From positions 1,116,001 to 1,180,000 of the forward strand of contig NZ_MTCM01000001.1 in NCBI RefSeq assembly GCF_002000245.1: a DNA stretch of 64,000 nt, written 5' to 3'. The notes below the pieces were generated by a model, which made no database searches, had not been told where the DNA came from, and worked only from the letters and a program-made list of their open reading frames with translations. Position numbers and translations under genes: made by a program. Below, piece after piece: positions 9,801-17,763 of the stretch (within the stretch, counting starts at the first letter, position 1; each line of letters opens with the position of its first letter). Source of the DNA: Sphingobacterium sp. CZ-UAM (lineage in GTDB: Bacteria > Bacteroidota > Bacteroidia > Sphingobacteriales > Sphingobacteriaceae).

Positions 9801-10831
9801 ATCACCCCCACACCACCGCCATATAATGCGAGCCAGACATTCCCAAATTTGTCCGGTGTGATATGCTGAACCATGGCATTATTTCCCTTTCCCAGGTCTA
9901 GGAGCTGTATTTGCCGGACTCCTTCGACCCTTTTGTCATATCCATAACCCGGTTGTATAACAAAAAGCTGGGATGATTCTGCGCCTATCCATAGTTTCCC
10001 CCCAATTTCTTTAATGGCATAAATAAAGGGTTCACTTCCATTTTTAGACGAGCTAGCCAAAGAGATATGCTTTAAGTGACCACTTGCGCTATGGTAGACG
10101 GCAAGCCCTTTCCGGGTGCCGATCCAGATATTCCCATAGGGATCACAAAACAAAACTTTAACCTCGTTATCAGGCAATTCAGCTCTGGAATTTTGGTAAG
10201 TCAGCTGTTTTAAAGATCGACGTACCGGATCCAGGATCGTCAATCCTTCTTTGACATGGCCCACATAGAGCATTCCTTTCCGGTCTTCGGCCAAGGACCA
10301 TATACTGTTTTCCGGAAAACCCGGTAAATTGCTTTTATTGAAGTGCTGAAATTCTTTTGTGACCGGATCGAAATGCTGGATCCCCTGATGGTAAGTCGCC
10401 AGCCATAGGCGACCATCACGGGCACGGATCATATCCGTAATATCATTTGTTGCAATGGATTTTGGATCAGCCGGATCATGTACATAATAGCTGAATTTAT
10501 TTGTCTTTAAATCAAGGACATTCAGGCCATCCGCGCGTGTGCCGATATACAGCTTTTTATCGTCATGCAGCAGCGTATTGATCTCGTTGCTATTGACGGT
10601 GTGCCCATCTTTCTTTTTAGAAGCATAATAAGGCTTAAACGACTTGCCTGCAAAGCGGTTTAATCCAAGTTCTGTCGCAACCCACATGAAGCCCTCGTCG
10701 TCATGTACAATATCCAGCACCTGCTGGTTTGTCAGACCTTCGGGCAGCGAAAAAAAACGAGCCCGGTCCACCTGTCCAGCTACGGTGAGGCATTGCCCTA
10801 TTAAGATGAGAACTAGCAACAATTTCTTCAT
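6812..10831 (-). CDS. Hybrid two-component system sensor/regulator (HTCS)
   Basis: One 1339-residue polypeptide carries a whole signalling pathway. After a signal peptide (about 1-19) come two seven-bladed two-component-regulator propeller repeats (about 20-690, repeated GNIWIGT-like blades), a Y_Y_Y domain (about 700-770), one membrane helix (785-803), a HisKA domain with the phospho-acceptor His839 in HELRTPL, a HATPase domain, a receiver with phospho-acceptor Asp1127 in LLISDIMMPDMDGF, and a C-terminal AraC-type DNA-binding domain (about 1240-1335). The periplasmic propeller binds an oligosaccharide and the cytoplasmic AraC domain activates the cognate SusCD promoter. It lies 38 bp behind the GH97 gene, so it may be transcribed with the arabinose operon. 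The ligand is inferred, not seen. Confidence 0.95.
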   Translation of the reverse strand: MKKLLLVLILIGQCLTVAGQVDRARFFSLPEGLTNQQVLDIVHDDEGFMWVATELGLNRFAGKSFKPYYASKKKDGHTVNSNEINTLLHDDKKLYIGTRADGLNVLDLKTNKFSYYVHDPADPKSIATNDITDMIRARDGRLWLATYHQGIQHFDPVTKEFQHFNKSNLPGFPENSIWSLAEDRKGMLYVGHVKEGLTILDPVRRSLKQLTYQNSRAELPDNEVKVLFCDPYGNIWIGTRKGLAVYHSASGHLKHISLASSSKNGSEPFIYAIKEIGGKLWIGAESSQLFVIQPGYGYDKRVEGVRQIQLLDLGKGNNAMVQHITPDKFGNVWLALYGGGVGVISHIKPFFNVFPTGAVLPDQLATVSNIIVRNTDAVWLTTEGSGIVEMGTNGRLRKWITQKNGSPDDFILSSFKDHNQHVWLGLRKGGVAVCYAGSTTWHTIDLGEPVSEVRAIYEDRRGAIWIAAYQGLFIYDPHNRSVQKLLINDPMLGDYAPRALVEDGQDNIWVGTYGQGLYVYNVNRQLIRKMDSGNGLRNNTVNHLLRDKNKNIWIATNQGIALQEAQRRIGELTVLMPPGDDAWLFVNGLSEDQNGHIWCSTKSGMLRFLPKEKRFLQYDQSFGLPLGGFINGSVGRDLAGQLYFGMQDGICYFDPNEIPSKLPKSPIRLSRFIVFRSGESNAQEDKYLTSSDEIRLDHNENSFRIELAVMDYALDGLVEFGYRLQGLNNDWIFLGNETNLDFRNVPYGDHELLIRTRMKNGEWSQSYQRLLIKIKPPFYLSLPAKITYFLIFLLVIYTLIFFYIKRIKAESELRLKERQHLQDEQLHSERMNFYTHITHELRTPLTLILGPLDDLSHDEQLSPRNKGLVHTVQKSANRLFTLVNQLLEFRKVESQFKPLVLEAGTLSDMLSDIVDKYRTLNNKPDVEICADLPETDYRTLFDAEIIQLIVDNLFSNAYKYTDSGHIRLSLTYEQSNLSHWAVLSIEDTGRGIPADQMDRIFDKFYQVPGRGIQGTGIGLALVKELTAIHQGKIEMKSLEGAGTTVSVRFLANKVDVDSPNIVESIAESDDIAMEVSRPLILLVEDDPDLRGYLGDTLSANYEVLLAENGVVGLEIAQNRIPDLLISDIMMPDMDGFLLAEKLKAERSTSHIPLILLTAKDTDLDRQRGYELGVDSYLTKPIGAALLLKRIDNLLRKQKAMNKAVLQQINLDQPTDSVENRQAEKDELWRENAFVQDFMAIVEQHMQDEVLDAATLAEKMNMSQSTLYRKLKGITGKNINQLVRKIRIHKAAELLRSGTYNVTEVSFMVGINSAIYFRQCFKEEFGQLPSEYQKSGAKGC

Positions 10832-10869
10832 GGGACGACAAAAAAAAGCAAAAAAAGAGAAATAAAAAA

Positions 10870-12852
10870 CTATTTTCCGTACAATACAACTCCAGCACCC
10901 GGTTGTAAGGTTAGTCTGACAGTTTTCTCGCGGCTTAGGCGGATCGTTTTCTGCTCCGACCTGCGCGACTTATTGTCGCTGATGCAATGCACAAGGTTCT
11001 GAGAAAGCATGGGCAGCGTCACCTCAATTGTTTTCTCCGTCCCTTCAGCATTCACTGCCGCGATATACCACTGCTCTTTTTTGCGTCGCGCCAGCACCAC
11101 ATATTTCCCGGGATAACCATCCACAAACAAGGTTTCATCCCAAACGGTTGGAACCTGCTTCATGAAGTCGATGACATGCGCGGGCATCTCCAGTAGATTG
11201 TTAGGTGTGATCCCAAAATTCTGTACGGGAGTCTGGAACAATACCGCCGTTGCCAGCTGAAATGTTTCCGTTGTCTTGCGGACCGTACCCCCATTGTTTT
11301 CACGGTTATGCCGTTTGTTGAGCAGCACAGGACCAAAATCCATGGCGCCGACAGCATTCCGTATAAAGGGATGCAATGTGGCATTGAAGGCTTCGTTATT
11401 GTTGGCCTCCTGTGTAAAAATCAGGTTCTCGGAGGCCAATACCGCTTCACTTCCCACGAAGTTGGGATACATGCGTTCCCAGCCACGGGGCAAGGTACAT
11501 CCATGGAAGATCACAGTCAGTCCATAGGCATTTGCATCCGCAAGAATATCTTCGTACAGCTGCAATGTTTGTTGTTTGTCACCGCCAAAAAAATCCACTT
11601 TGATGCCTTTGATTCCAATGGACTGCATCCAGGCCATTTCCTTTTTACGGGCGATGGCCGTATTCATCCGGTTTTTAGGCGTCTGTGGTGCGTCATTCCA
11701 GTAGCCGTTGGAGTTATACCAAAGGCAGAGCCCCACCCCTTTCTCGCGGCCATAGGCCACGAGCTCCTCGATTTTACGGTGCCCGATCTGCTTGTCCCAC
11801 CAGTTGTCCACCAGGACAAATTCGTAACCTAAGGCAGCAGATAGGTCAATAAATTTCTGTTGATCTTCGAAATTGATACTGGCATCCTGCCATTCCAGCC
11901 AGCTCCAGGTAGCGCGGCCAAAGGTATAGGGCTTACTTGCGGCGTATTGCGGTTCGACCAGATCGAAGGGAACGGTGGTTTCCACAATCGGTTTTAGCGT
12001 ACTGCCCACCGTGATCGTGCGCCATGGCGTAAAGCCCGGTAGCGCCAGCGTTGGAGCTGCATCGCCCATGCCGTTGTTTTCGCCTTTTTCAGGAAATGCA
12101 ATTTGGTAGAAACCCGACTTTGTGCCCTCGCTGAGCTTAGCCCCGCAGTAGCTTCCATTCACTCCCGTTTCCGAAAGCAGCACCCAGCCCCGGGTGCCGA
12201 CATGAAACAGCGCCGGAAAAGTGTACCCCACACCGTATTGCGAAGCTACGCCCATCGCCTGATCCGGTACATAGCCTTCTTCATAACTGGGTTTTGTTTT
12301 CTTCCAGCCGATCATAGCTGTAGCCTGCGGAGTTAGAAAAGTGCTGGTTGAGGCCGGAAATTTAAAGCCACTCATTTCCTCCTCGACCCGAAAATTTGCC
12401 GGTTCGCCGACCTGCGGAATAGCATAGCGAAAAGCAATGTCATTATTGCTGACCCTAAAGATCACCACAAGCTGCTGTTTTAAGTCATTCTCCAAGGTAC
12501 ACTGCAGTTCATTTGCCTGATAATGTACCAGCCGGCGTTTGATTTTAGGTTCCTCATATTTTTGGTCGATTGTCAGGCTGTCCGAGGCAACCAAATGCAG
12601 ATTACGGGCAAGATCTACCTTGTCGCCCCGCAAGCCCAAAGGCGACAGTTCTAACATTTCCTGTCCAGCCAGGTTCACGCGATAATAAAGCCTGCCCTTG
12701 TCTAAGGATAAGTTTACCACCAGTTTCCCGTCCGGTCCGGCTACACGGAGTTCCTGCGCACGCAAGCCTGAAAACAGCAGCATGAAGAACGCGCCCAGGG
12801 CGATCCGTTTTTTTAGGGTCAATAAATACATCTTATGTTTCATAGGTATCAT
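10870..12852 (-). CDS. GH97 glycoside hydrolase, retaining type
   Basis: A 660-residue exported enzyme with a signal peptide (about 1-32), an N-terminal beta-sandwich, a TIM barrel and a C-terminal sandwich, as in GH97. The barrel shows IKVDFFGGD with Asp420 and NFVGSEAVL with Glu469. An Asp in this position is the nucleophile of the retaining GH97 branch (alpha-galactosidase and beta-L-arabinopyranosidase types); the inverting SusB branch uses glutamates instead. The position between GH51 enzymes and the HTCS makes beta-L-arabinopyranosidase or alpha-galactosidase on pectic side chains the likely role. That specificity is inference. Met4 (12843) is an alternative start. It sits 121 bp after the GH51 gene. 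Confidence 0.88.
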   Translation of the reverse strand: MIPMKHKMYLLTLKKRIALGAFFMLLFSGLRAQELRVAGPDGKLVVNLSLDKGRLYYRVNLAGQEMLELSPLGLRGDKVDLARNLHLVASDSLTIDQKYEEPKIKRRLVHYQANELQCTLENDLKQQLVVIFRVSNNDIAFRYAIPQVGEPANFRVEEEMSGFKFPASTSTFLTPQATAMIGWKKTKPSYEEGYVPDQAMGVASQYGVGYTFPALFHVGTRGWVLLSETGVNGSYCGAKLSEGTKSGFYQIAFPEKGENNGMGDAAPTLALPGFTPWRTITVGSTLKPIVETTVPFDLVEPQYAASKPYTFGRATWSWLEWQDASINFEDQQKFIDLSAALGYEFVLVDNWWDKQIGHRKIEELVAYGREKGVGLCLWYNSNGYWNDAPQTPKNRMNTAIARKKEMAWMQSIGIKGIKVDFFGGDKQQTLQLYEDILADANAYGLTVIFHGCTLPRGWERMYPNFVGSEAVLASENLIFTQEANNNEAFNATLHPFIRNAVGAMDFGPVLLNKRHNRENNGGTVRKTTETFQLATAVLFQTPVQNFGITPNNLLEMPAHVIDFMKQVPTVWDETLFVDGYPGKYVVLARRKKEQWYIAAVNAEGTEKTIEVTLPMLSQNLVHCISDNKSRRSEQKTIRLSREKTVRLTLQPGAGVVLYGK

Positions 12853-12973
12853 TCATCCATTTCATTAAAAGGGCCTTCACTTGTCATATTAATCCGTTTT
12901 ATGGTGCCATCGGCACGATATTCCAGGGATCGATGCTGATAAAGATGTTTTCCATAGCTTTATAAGCTAACCA

Positions 12974-14962
12974 TTATTTGGTTTGCAGTTTAATCAGGGT
13001 GAAAGAATATGGCGCCAGGCTGTCTGTCAGTGTCTTGCCCTTAAACAGGATATCCGTTTGCTTTGGCTGTATATTCAATGGTTCTTCGATGCTGTTGCTG
13101 ACATTCAGGTCTTTGCCCGCCAGCGTGATTTTCTGGGCAACAGGCGCAAATTTCCTGTCGGTCGCGATGGCGAAACGCATCGGCATCGGCTTGCTGTTGC
13201 AATTGACGATTTTGATCAGCAGTTCCTTCGTATTTTGGTCGTACACTGCAGAGGCATACAAACTATCCCTGCCGGCAACGGGCTGTCCCGCCCTATTGAC
13301 CGGAATAATATCCGAGCCTTTGTGGGTGGAATATAATTTCTGCACCTGATAGCTCGGTGTTCCATAAACCTGAAGATTGTCCACCCAGATCAAATCCGGC
13401 GACCATTGCCAACCATCGACATGTCCGAATAAGGGCGCATAAGATGCCATCTCAACAACATCACCGTTGCGTTCGAGGCCAGTCATAAATGCTGCTTCAG
13501 AAAGCGCTGCCTCCCAGGTGCTTTTTCCGGGACCATTAGGCCTTGTGGTATGCGAAGCGTATTCACCCGCAAAAATCTTTGGCCCTTTGCGATCATAATT
13601 GTCGTAGCGGCTGGCGCTGGACAGGAACCAGGATGGCGGCCGGTAGTAATGTTCGTCGATGATGTCCATATGCATCGCCCGCAGCCTCTCGTCCAGAAAC
13701 TCAAAACGCTCCCCTTCGGGATCCGTTCCCGAACTGGCGATAATGGCGATTTCGGGATGTTTTTCAGCCAAAGCTTTTTTGAATACCGCCAAACGTTCAA
13801 TATATTGCGGGCCCCAGTTTTCGTTGCCCACACCGATCATCTTGAGATTGAAGGGCGCTGGATGCCCCATATCCGCACGTAGTTTACCCCATCTGGTGCT
13901 TACCGGTCCATTCGCAAATTCAATCAGGTCCAAGGCATCCTGCACATAATCATCCAGCTGATCCATCGGCACCAGTTCCCCACTGTTGAACTGGCAGGCC
14001 ATGCCACAATTGAGAATCGGAACCGGCGCCGCGCCAATATCTTCCGCCAATAAGAAATACTCATAAAATCCCAGTCCGAATGTCTGGAAATAATCCGGCG
14101 TCAGGCGGTGGCTAAATTCCGTGTTCCAGCGGTTGATGATCAGTTCGCGTTCGTCGATCGGGCCTACAGTTTTTTTCCATTGAAACCTGTTGGCCAGATC
14201 CCGGCCTTCGACAATACAGCCACCCGGGAAGCGGATAAAACCAGGCTTCATATCTGCCAGCATCTGCACCATATCTTTACGCAGTCCTTTCGGCCTTCCT
14301 TTCCAGGTATCCAGTGGAAATAGCGATAACATGTCTACATCCAGTATCCCGCCGCCTGTAAACCATACCTTTAGCTTTGCCTTGCCCGTCGTGGCCCTAG
14401 CCTGTAAGCGCAGTGAAGTCTCTGTCCAGGTAGCTGTGGCCGGCAAGGCTTTTTCTGCTTCAGCGATCACGCGCTCCCCTTCGTCCAGCAAGGCCACATG
14501 GACCTGGATGCCCGGCGCATTACTTCGATGCTGCAGGCTAAATTCATAGGTCGCATCCGCTTTGATGCCCATGCCCCGAAAGCCCTCATTCTGTAAACCC
14601 AGCTTACTGTCCACGCTATTCGTTAACCGCACATAGCGTTTATTGCCTTTGCGCTGCGCATCATTGAGCAAGAGGTAAGCCCCCTCGCCCGAGGTATGTT
14701 CCAGTTTTTTCCAGCCCATCCAGGGGTTGTCAAATTCAAAGGATCTATTTTTGACCAGTTCGGCATAGATCCCACCGTCCGCTCCCAGGTTGATATCTTC
14801 AAAAAACACGCCCCACATATGCGGTGATATCTTCCCTTTGGGTTTATCCAGCTGTACAGTCAATTCAACCGGCAGCTGTGCCGCTGCCGAAGCTGCCAGT
14901 CCCGTTGCCAGCAGCAACATCGCCAACTTTTTTTTCATCCATCCAGATTGCTCCATCGCCAT
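12974..14962 (-). CDS. GH51 alpha-L-arabinofuranosidase, large secreted form
   Basis: A 662-residue GH51 enzyme with an N-terminal carbohydrate-binding-like sandwich (about 30-230), a TIM barrel with acid/base Glu381 in GVGNENWG and nucleophile Glu467 in FAGEYAS, and a C-terminal beta-sandwich. It removes terminal alpha-L-arabinofuranosyl residues from arabinan, arabinoxylan or arabinogalactan. The first ATG directly abuts the stop codon of the upstream GH51 gene, so the two are translationally linked. Met9 (14938) would place a cleaner signal peptide at the N-terminus and may be the true start. Export to the periplasm is predicted either way. Confidence 0.92.
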   Translation of the reverse strand: MAMEQSGWMKKKLAMLLLATGLAASAAAQLPVELTVQLDKPKGKISPHMWGVFFEDINLGADGGIYAELVKNRSFEFDNPWMGWKKLEHTSGEGAYLLLNDAQRKGNKRYVRLTNSVDSKLGLQNEGFRGMGIKADATYEFSLQHRSNAPGIQVHVALLDEGERVIAEAEKALPATATWTETSLRLQARATTGKAKLKVWFTGGGILDVDMLSLFPLDTWKGRPKGLRKDMVQMLADMKPGFIRFPGGCIVEGRDLANRFQWKKTVGPIDERELIINRWNTEFSHRLTPDYFQTFGLGFYEYFLLAEDIGAAPVPILNCGMACQFNSGELVPMDQLDDYVQDALDLIEFANGPVSTRWGKLRADMGHPAPFNLKMIGVGNENWGPQYIERLAVFKKALAEKHPEIAIIASSGTDPEGERFEFLDERLRAMHMDIIDEHYYRPPSWFLSSASRYDNYDRKGPKIFAGEYASHTTRPNGPGKSTWEAALSEAAFMTGLERNGDVVEMASYAPLFGHVDGWQWSPDLIWVDNLQVYGTPSYQVQKLYSTHKGSDIIPVNRAGQPVAGRDSLYASAVYDQNTKELLIKIVNCNSKPMPMRFAIATDRKFAPVAQKITLAGKDLNVSNSIEEPLNIQPKQTDILFKGKTLTDSLAPYSFTLIKLQTK

Positions 14963-16504
14963 TTAATTAAGTTCCAATACAATGACTGAAAATTCCGGGA
15001 CCTCGATATCCAAAAGCCCATTTTGAACCTTCGCCTTGTTGTAGGCTATGGGCAGGATTTTCTTCGGCGTTTTAAACGAGTTGTAATCCTGCAACTTGTC
15101 CGCCCGCAGAATTCTTCCGGAGACATTCGACGCCTTCAGTCCACCCAGGTCCACACGAATACGGTTTGTTTTTTTAGGGTCAATATTCACGAGGGAAATA
15201 TGGGTGCGTCCCTTTGCGTCCTGCGAAGCCGAAGCCGATACCGCCGGAAGTTTTTCGCCGTTAAATTCAAAATCTGCCGACTGCAGCGTAATCGGGATCA
15301 GTTTCGCATCCTGATGCACCTTATACATCTCCATGACATGATAGGTCGGCGTCAGGATCATGCTTTTACCCGATGTCAGGATCACGGCCTGCAGCACGTT
15401 GATCGCCTGCGCCAGATTCGCCATTTTGACACGGCGGGCATTATTATTGAAGATATTCAGCGTCATTCCCGCAATCATGGCATCGCGCATGGTATTTTGT
15501 TGGTACAGAAAGCCCGGATTTGTGCCCGGCTCCACATCATACCAGCCGCCCCATTCATCCACGATCAGATCAATATTTCCTTTGGGGTCATATTTATCCA
15601 TGATCGCGATATTCTTTTCCACCAGCTCATTCATAAACCAGGCCGACTTCATAGTTTTAAAATACTCCGATTCCGAAAAATCCGTTGCCGAGCCCTTTTT
15701 GTCCCAATTGATCACCGCATAATGATGCAGGCCCATCCCTTTCATCAGGCTGCCGGGAATATTTTTGAGCAGCGTCTCCGTCCAGTTATAATCCGCACTA
15801 TTCGCACCCGAGGCAATCCGGTACAAACCAGCACCATTGGTCCAGTCCGACATAAAGGTGGCGTACTTGCGGTAGATATCCGTATAGTAATCCACAGTCA
15901 TATTGCCGCCGCAGCCCCAGGATTCGTTTCCGACACCCCAGAATTTTACCTTCCAGGGCTCCTGGCGCCCATTCTTGCGCCTCAGGTCCGACATCGGACT
16001 TTTGCCGGCAAAATTTACATACTGCACCCAGTCGGCCAGCTCCTGCACCTCACCGCTGCCCACATTTCCGGCCAGATAAGGTTCAGCGCCAAGCAGTTCG
16101 CACATATTCAGAAAATCATGTGTGCCAAAAGAATTATCCTCGGTCACGCCGCCCCACCAATTGTTTACCATACTGGGACGTTGCGCCTTGGGACCGATTC
16201 CATCCTTCCAATGGTACGTATCCGCAAAGCAGCCACCCGGCCAGCGCAGGTTGGGGATATTCAGGTTCCTGAGCGCTTCGATCACATCCGTCCGTACGCC
16301 ATTGGCATGCGGAATCGAATCGTTCTTTTCCCCCACATAAAATCCATCGTAAATACAGCGGCCCAGGTGTTCGGCAAAATGGCCGTAAATATGTTTGCTG
16401 ATCGTGATATCCTGTGCCGAAGGTTCCAGCTTTAGGCTGCTCTGTCCCAGACTTACGGTTGAGATCAGCATACAAGCAATTCCAAGTTTTAAATTAAGTT
16501 TCAT
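14963..16504 (-). CDS. GH51 alpha-L-arabinofuranosidase, AbfA-like form with signal peptide
   Basis: A 513-residue protein matching the compact GH51 type: TIM barrel then a C-terminal sandwich, with no N-terminal binding module. Acid/base Glu194 lies in GVGNESWG and nucleophile Glu317 in VDEWGGWYD. The substrate-binding signatures IYGHFAEHLGRCIYDG and NLRWPGGCFADTY are intact. A signal peptide (about 1-20, ending SLGQ) is present, unlike the cytosolic AbfA of many Gram-positives, so it should act in the periplasm on oligosaccharides brought in by SusCD. It is 11 bp after the mutarotase gene and directly followed by the larger GH51, suggesting complementary linkage preferences. Confidence 0.93.
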   Translation of the reverse strand: MKLNLKLGIACMLISTVSLGQSSLKLEPSAQDITISKHIYGHFAEHLGRCIYDGFYVGEKNDSIPHANGVRTDVIEALRNLNIPNLRWPGGCFADTYHWKDGIGPKAQRPSMVNNWWGGVTEDNSFGTHDFLNMCELLGAEPYLAGNVGSGEVQELADWVQYVNFAGKSPMSDLRRKNGRQEPWKVKFWGVGNESWGCGGNMTVDYYTDIYRKYATFMSDWTNGAGLYRIASGANSADYNWTETLLKNIPGSLMKGMGLHHYAVINWDKKGSATDFSESEYFKTMKSAWFMNELVEKNIAIMDKYDPKGNIDLIVDEWGGWYDVEPGTNPGFLYQQNTMRDAMIAGMTLNIFNNNARRVKMANLAQAINVLQAVILTSGKSMILTPTYHVMEMYKVHQDAKLIPITLQSADFEFNGEKLPAVSASASQDAKGRTHISLVNIDPKKTNRIRVDLGGLKASNVSGRILRADKLQDYNSFKTPKKILPIAYNKAKVQNGLLDIEVPEFSVIVLELN

Positions 16505-16515
16505 GATAAAGCGAA

Positions 16516-17664
16516 TTATTTTACCGTAAAGCGATATGTTGTTTTCGAACTATATTTTTCACCCGGTTTCAATACCGTTGATGCGAAATTGGGCTTATTG
16601 GGCGCATCCGGAAAATGCTGCGTTTCGAGGCAGAACGCCGATCGGAAAGGATAGCTTTTTCCGGCTTTTCCCTTCGGATCATCCGCAGTCATAAAATTGC
16701 CGCTGTAGAACTGGAGCCCAGGTTCGGTCGTAAAGACCTCCATCTGGATTCCCGTTTTAGGCGCATATACACTGGCGACTTTCTGAAAACCAGCTTTCTT
16801 GTCAAGTTCAAAATTATGGTCATAGCCCTTTCCGATCTTCAACTGTGGGTCTTCATCTTCAATATGCGCACCCACGAGCCGTGGTGCTGTAAAATCAAAT
16901 GCCGTACCCGACACCGGCAGGCTTTTTCCTGTCGGGATCAGTGTATTGTCCACTTCGGTGATCGCTTTGGCATCGATCTGAAGCTCATGATCCAATATCG
17001 AAGGGTCACCCGCACCATTGAGGTTAAAATAAGCGTGATTGGTCAGGTTTAAAACAGTCTCTTTGTCCGTCCTGGCCTGATAGGCAATGTCCAGACCACC
17101 ATTTTCTTCCAGTGTATAAGTGACCTGCATCTTGACCGTTCCCGGATATCCAGCCTCCTGATCCGGAGAGGTATAGGCCAGGGTAATTGAAGTATCGCTA
17201 TTGCTGACCAGATCCCAAACCTTGTTGTATACCCCATTGGTACCACCGTGAAGTGAATTCTCGCCATCGTTTTTTTCCAGCGCATAGGATTTACCGTTCA
17301 GTGTAAAGGAAGCGTTGCCGATCCGGTTACCATAACGTCCGACTATTGCGCCGTAAAAATTATCCGAATTGTCCTTATATTCTTTAGCCGAATCGTAACC
17401 CAAAATTACATCGGTCATTTTTCCATTCTTTTCGGGAACGCTCAGGCTCACCAGCCGGGCACCATAATTGGTTAGCGTCAGGGCAAGTTTATTGTTCTTC
17501 AGGTGGAATAAACGGACGTCCTTTCCATCAATCCGGCTATCAAAAGCTGCACTTGAGGCCGTATCCTGCCCAGCCGGCTGCGGGCTGTTTTTTGTTGTAT
17601 TAGACTGGCAGCCGTAGGTCAATAAAGCGCAGGCCAGCAGGCTTATAATCAGTTTATCTTTCAT
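16516..17664 (-). CDS. galM: Aldose 1-epimerase (mutarotase), lipoprotein
   Basis: A 382-residue GalM-family beta-sandwich enzyme. A lipoprotein signal ends at Cys19 (LTYGC), followed by a Ser/Thr/Pro-rich linker to about residue 40. The catalytic set is visible: GRYGNRI, the general acid His in NLTNHAYFNL, and the general base Glu in FCLETQHFPDAPNKPNF. It interconverts alpha and beta anomers of aldoses and, lying between the sugar symporter and the arabinofuranosidases, probably supplies the anomer of arabinose taken up by the transporter. The lipid anchor puts it in the periplasm or at the cell surface rather than in the cytosol. The arabinose substrate is inferred from context. Confidence 0.92.
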   Translation of the reverse strand: MKDKLIISLLACALLTYGCQSNTTKNSPQPAGQDTASSAAFDSRIDGKDVRLFHLKNNKLALTLTNYGARLVSLSVPEKNGKMTDVILGYDSAKEYKDNSDNFYGAIVGRYGNRIGNASFTLNGKSYALEKNDGENSLHGGTNGVYNKVWDLVSNSDTSITLAYTSPDQEAGYPGTVKMQVTYTLEENGGLDIAYQARTDKETVLNLTNHAYFNLNGAGDPSILDHELQIDAKAITEVDNTLIPTGKSLPVSGTAFDFTAPRLVGAHIEDEDPQLKIGKGYDHNFELDKKAGFQKVASVYAPKTGIQMEVFTTEPGLQFYSGNFMTADDPKGKAGKSYPFRSAFCLETQHFPDAPNKPNFASTVLKPGEKYSSKTTYRFTVK

Positions 17665-17700
17665 CTTTGTTTAAGTTTATAGTCCACCTTCCGATGGATT

Positions 17701-17721
17701 TCTCCCGGCTTAACCGGGAGA
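17701..17721 (-). promoter_or_regulatory. Stable hairpin between symporter and mutarotase genes
   Basis: Perfect 8-bp arms (17701-17708 and 17714-17721) with a 5-base loop lie in the 99-bp gap between the symporter stop and the mutarotase start. No U-run follows on the minus strand. It probably marks an mRNA-processing or partial-termination point that separates the araBDA-transporter part from the glycosidase part of the operon. That role is inference. Confidence 0.5.
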
Positions 17722-17763
17722 GCTTGTATACAAATTTATCATTGCGCGGCAAGATGTCCTATC

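Noticed and set aside
11308..11832. Plus-strand frame of 174 codons opposite GH97
   Set aside because: It overlaps the conserved GH97 barrel in antisense and shows no recognisable protein pattern.
15023..16435. A 470-codon plus-strand open frame antisense to the GH51 gene
   Set aside because: The minus strand encodes a complete GH51 enzyme with both catalytic Glu residues over the same bases. The antisense product is His/Arg-rich without any domain; it is a by-product of codon bias.
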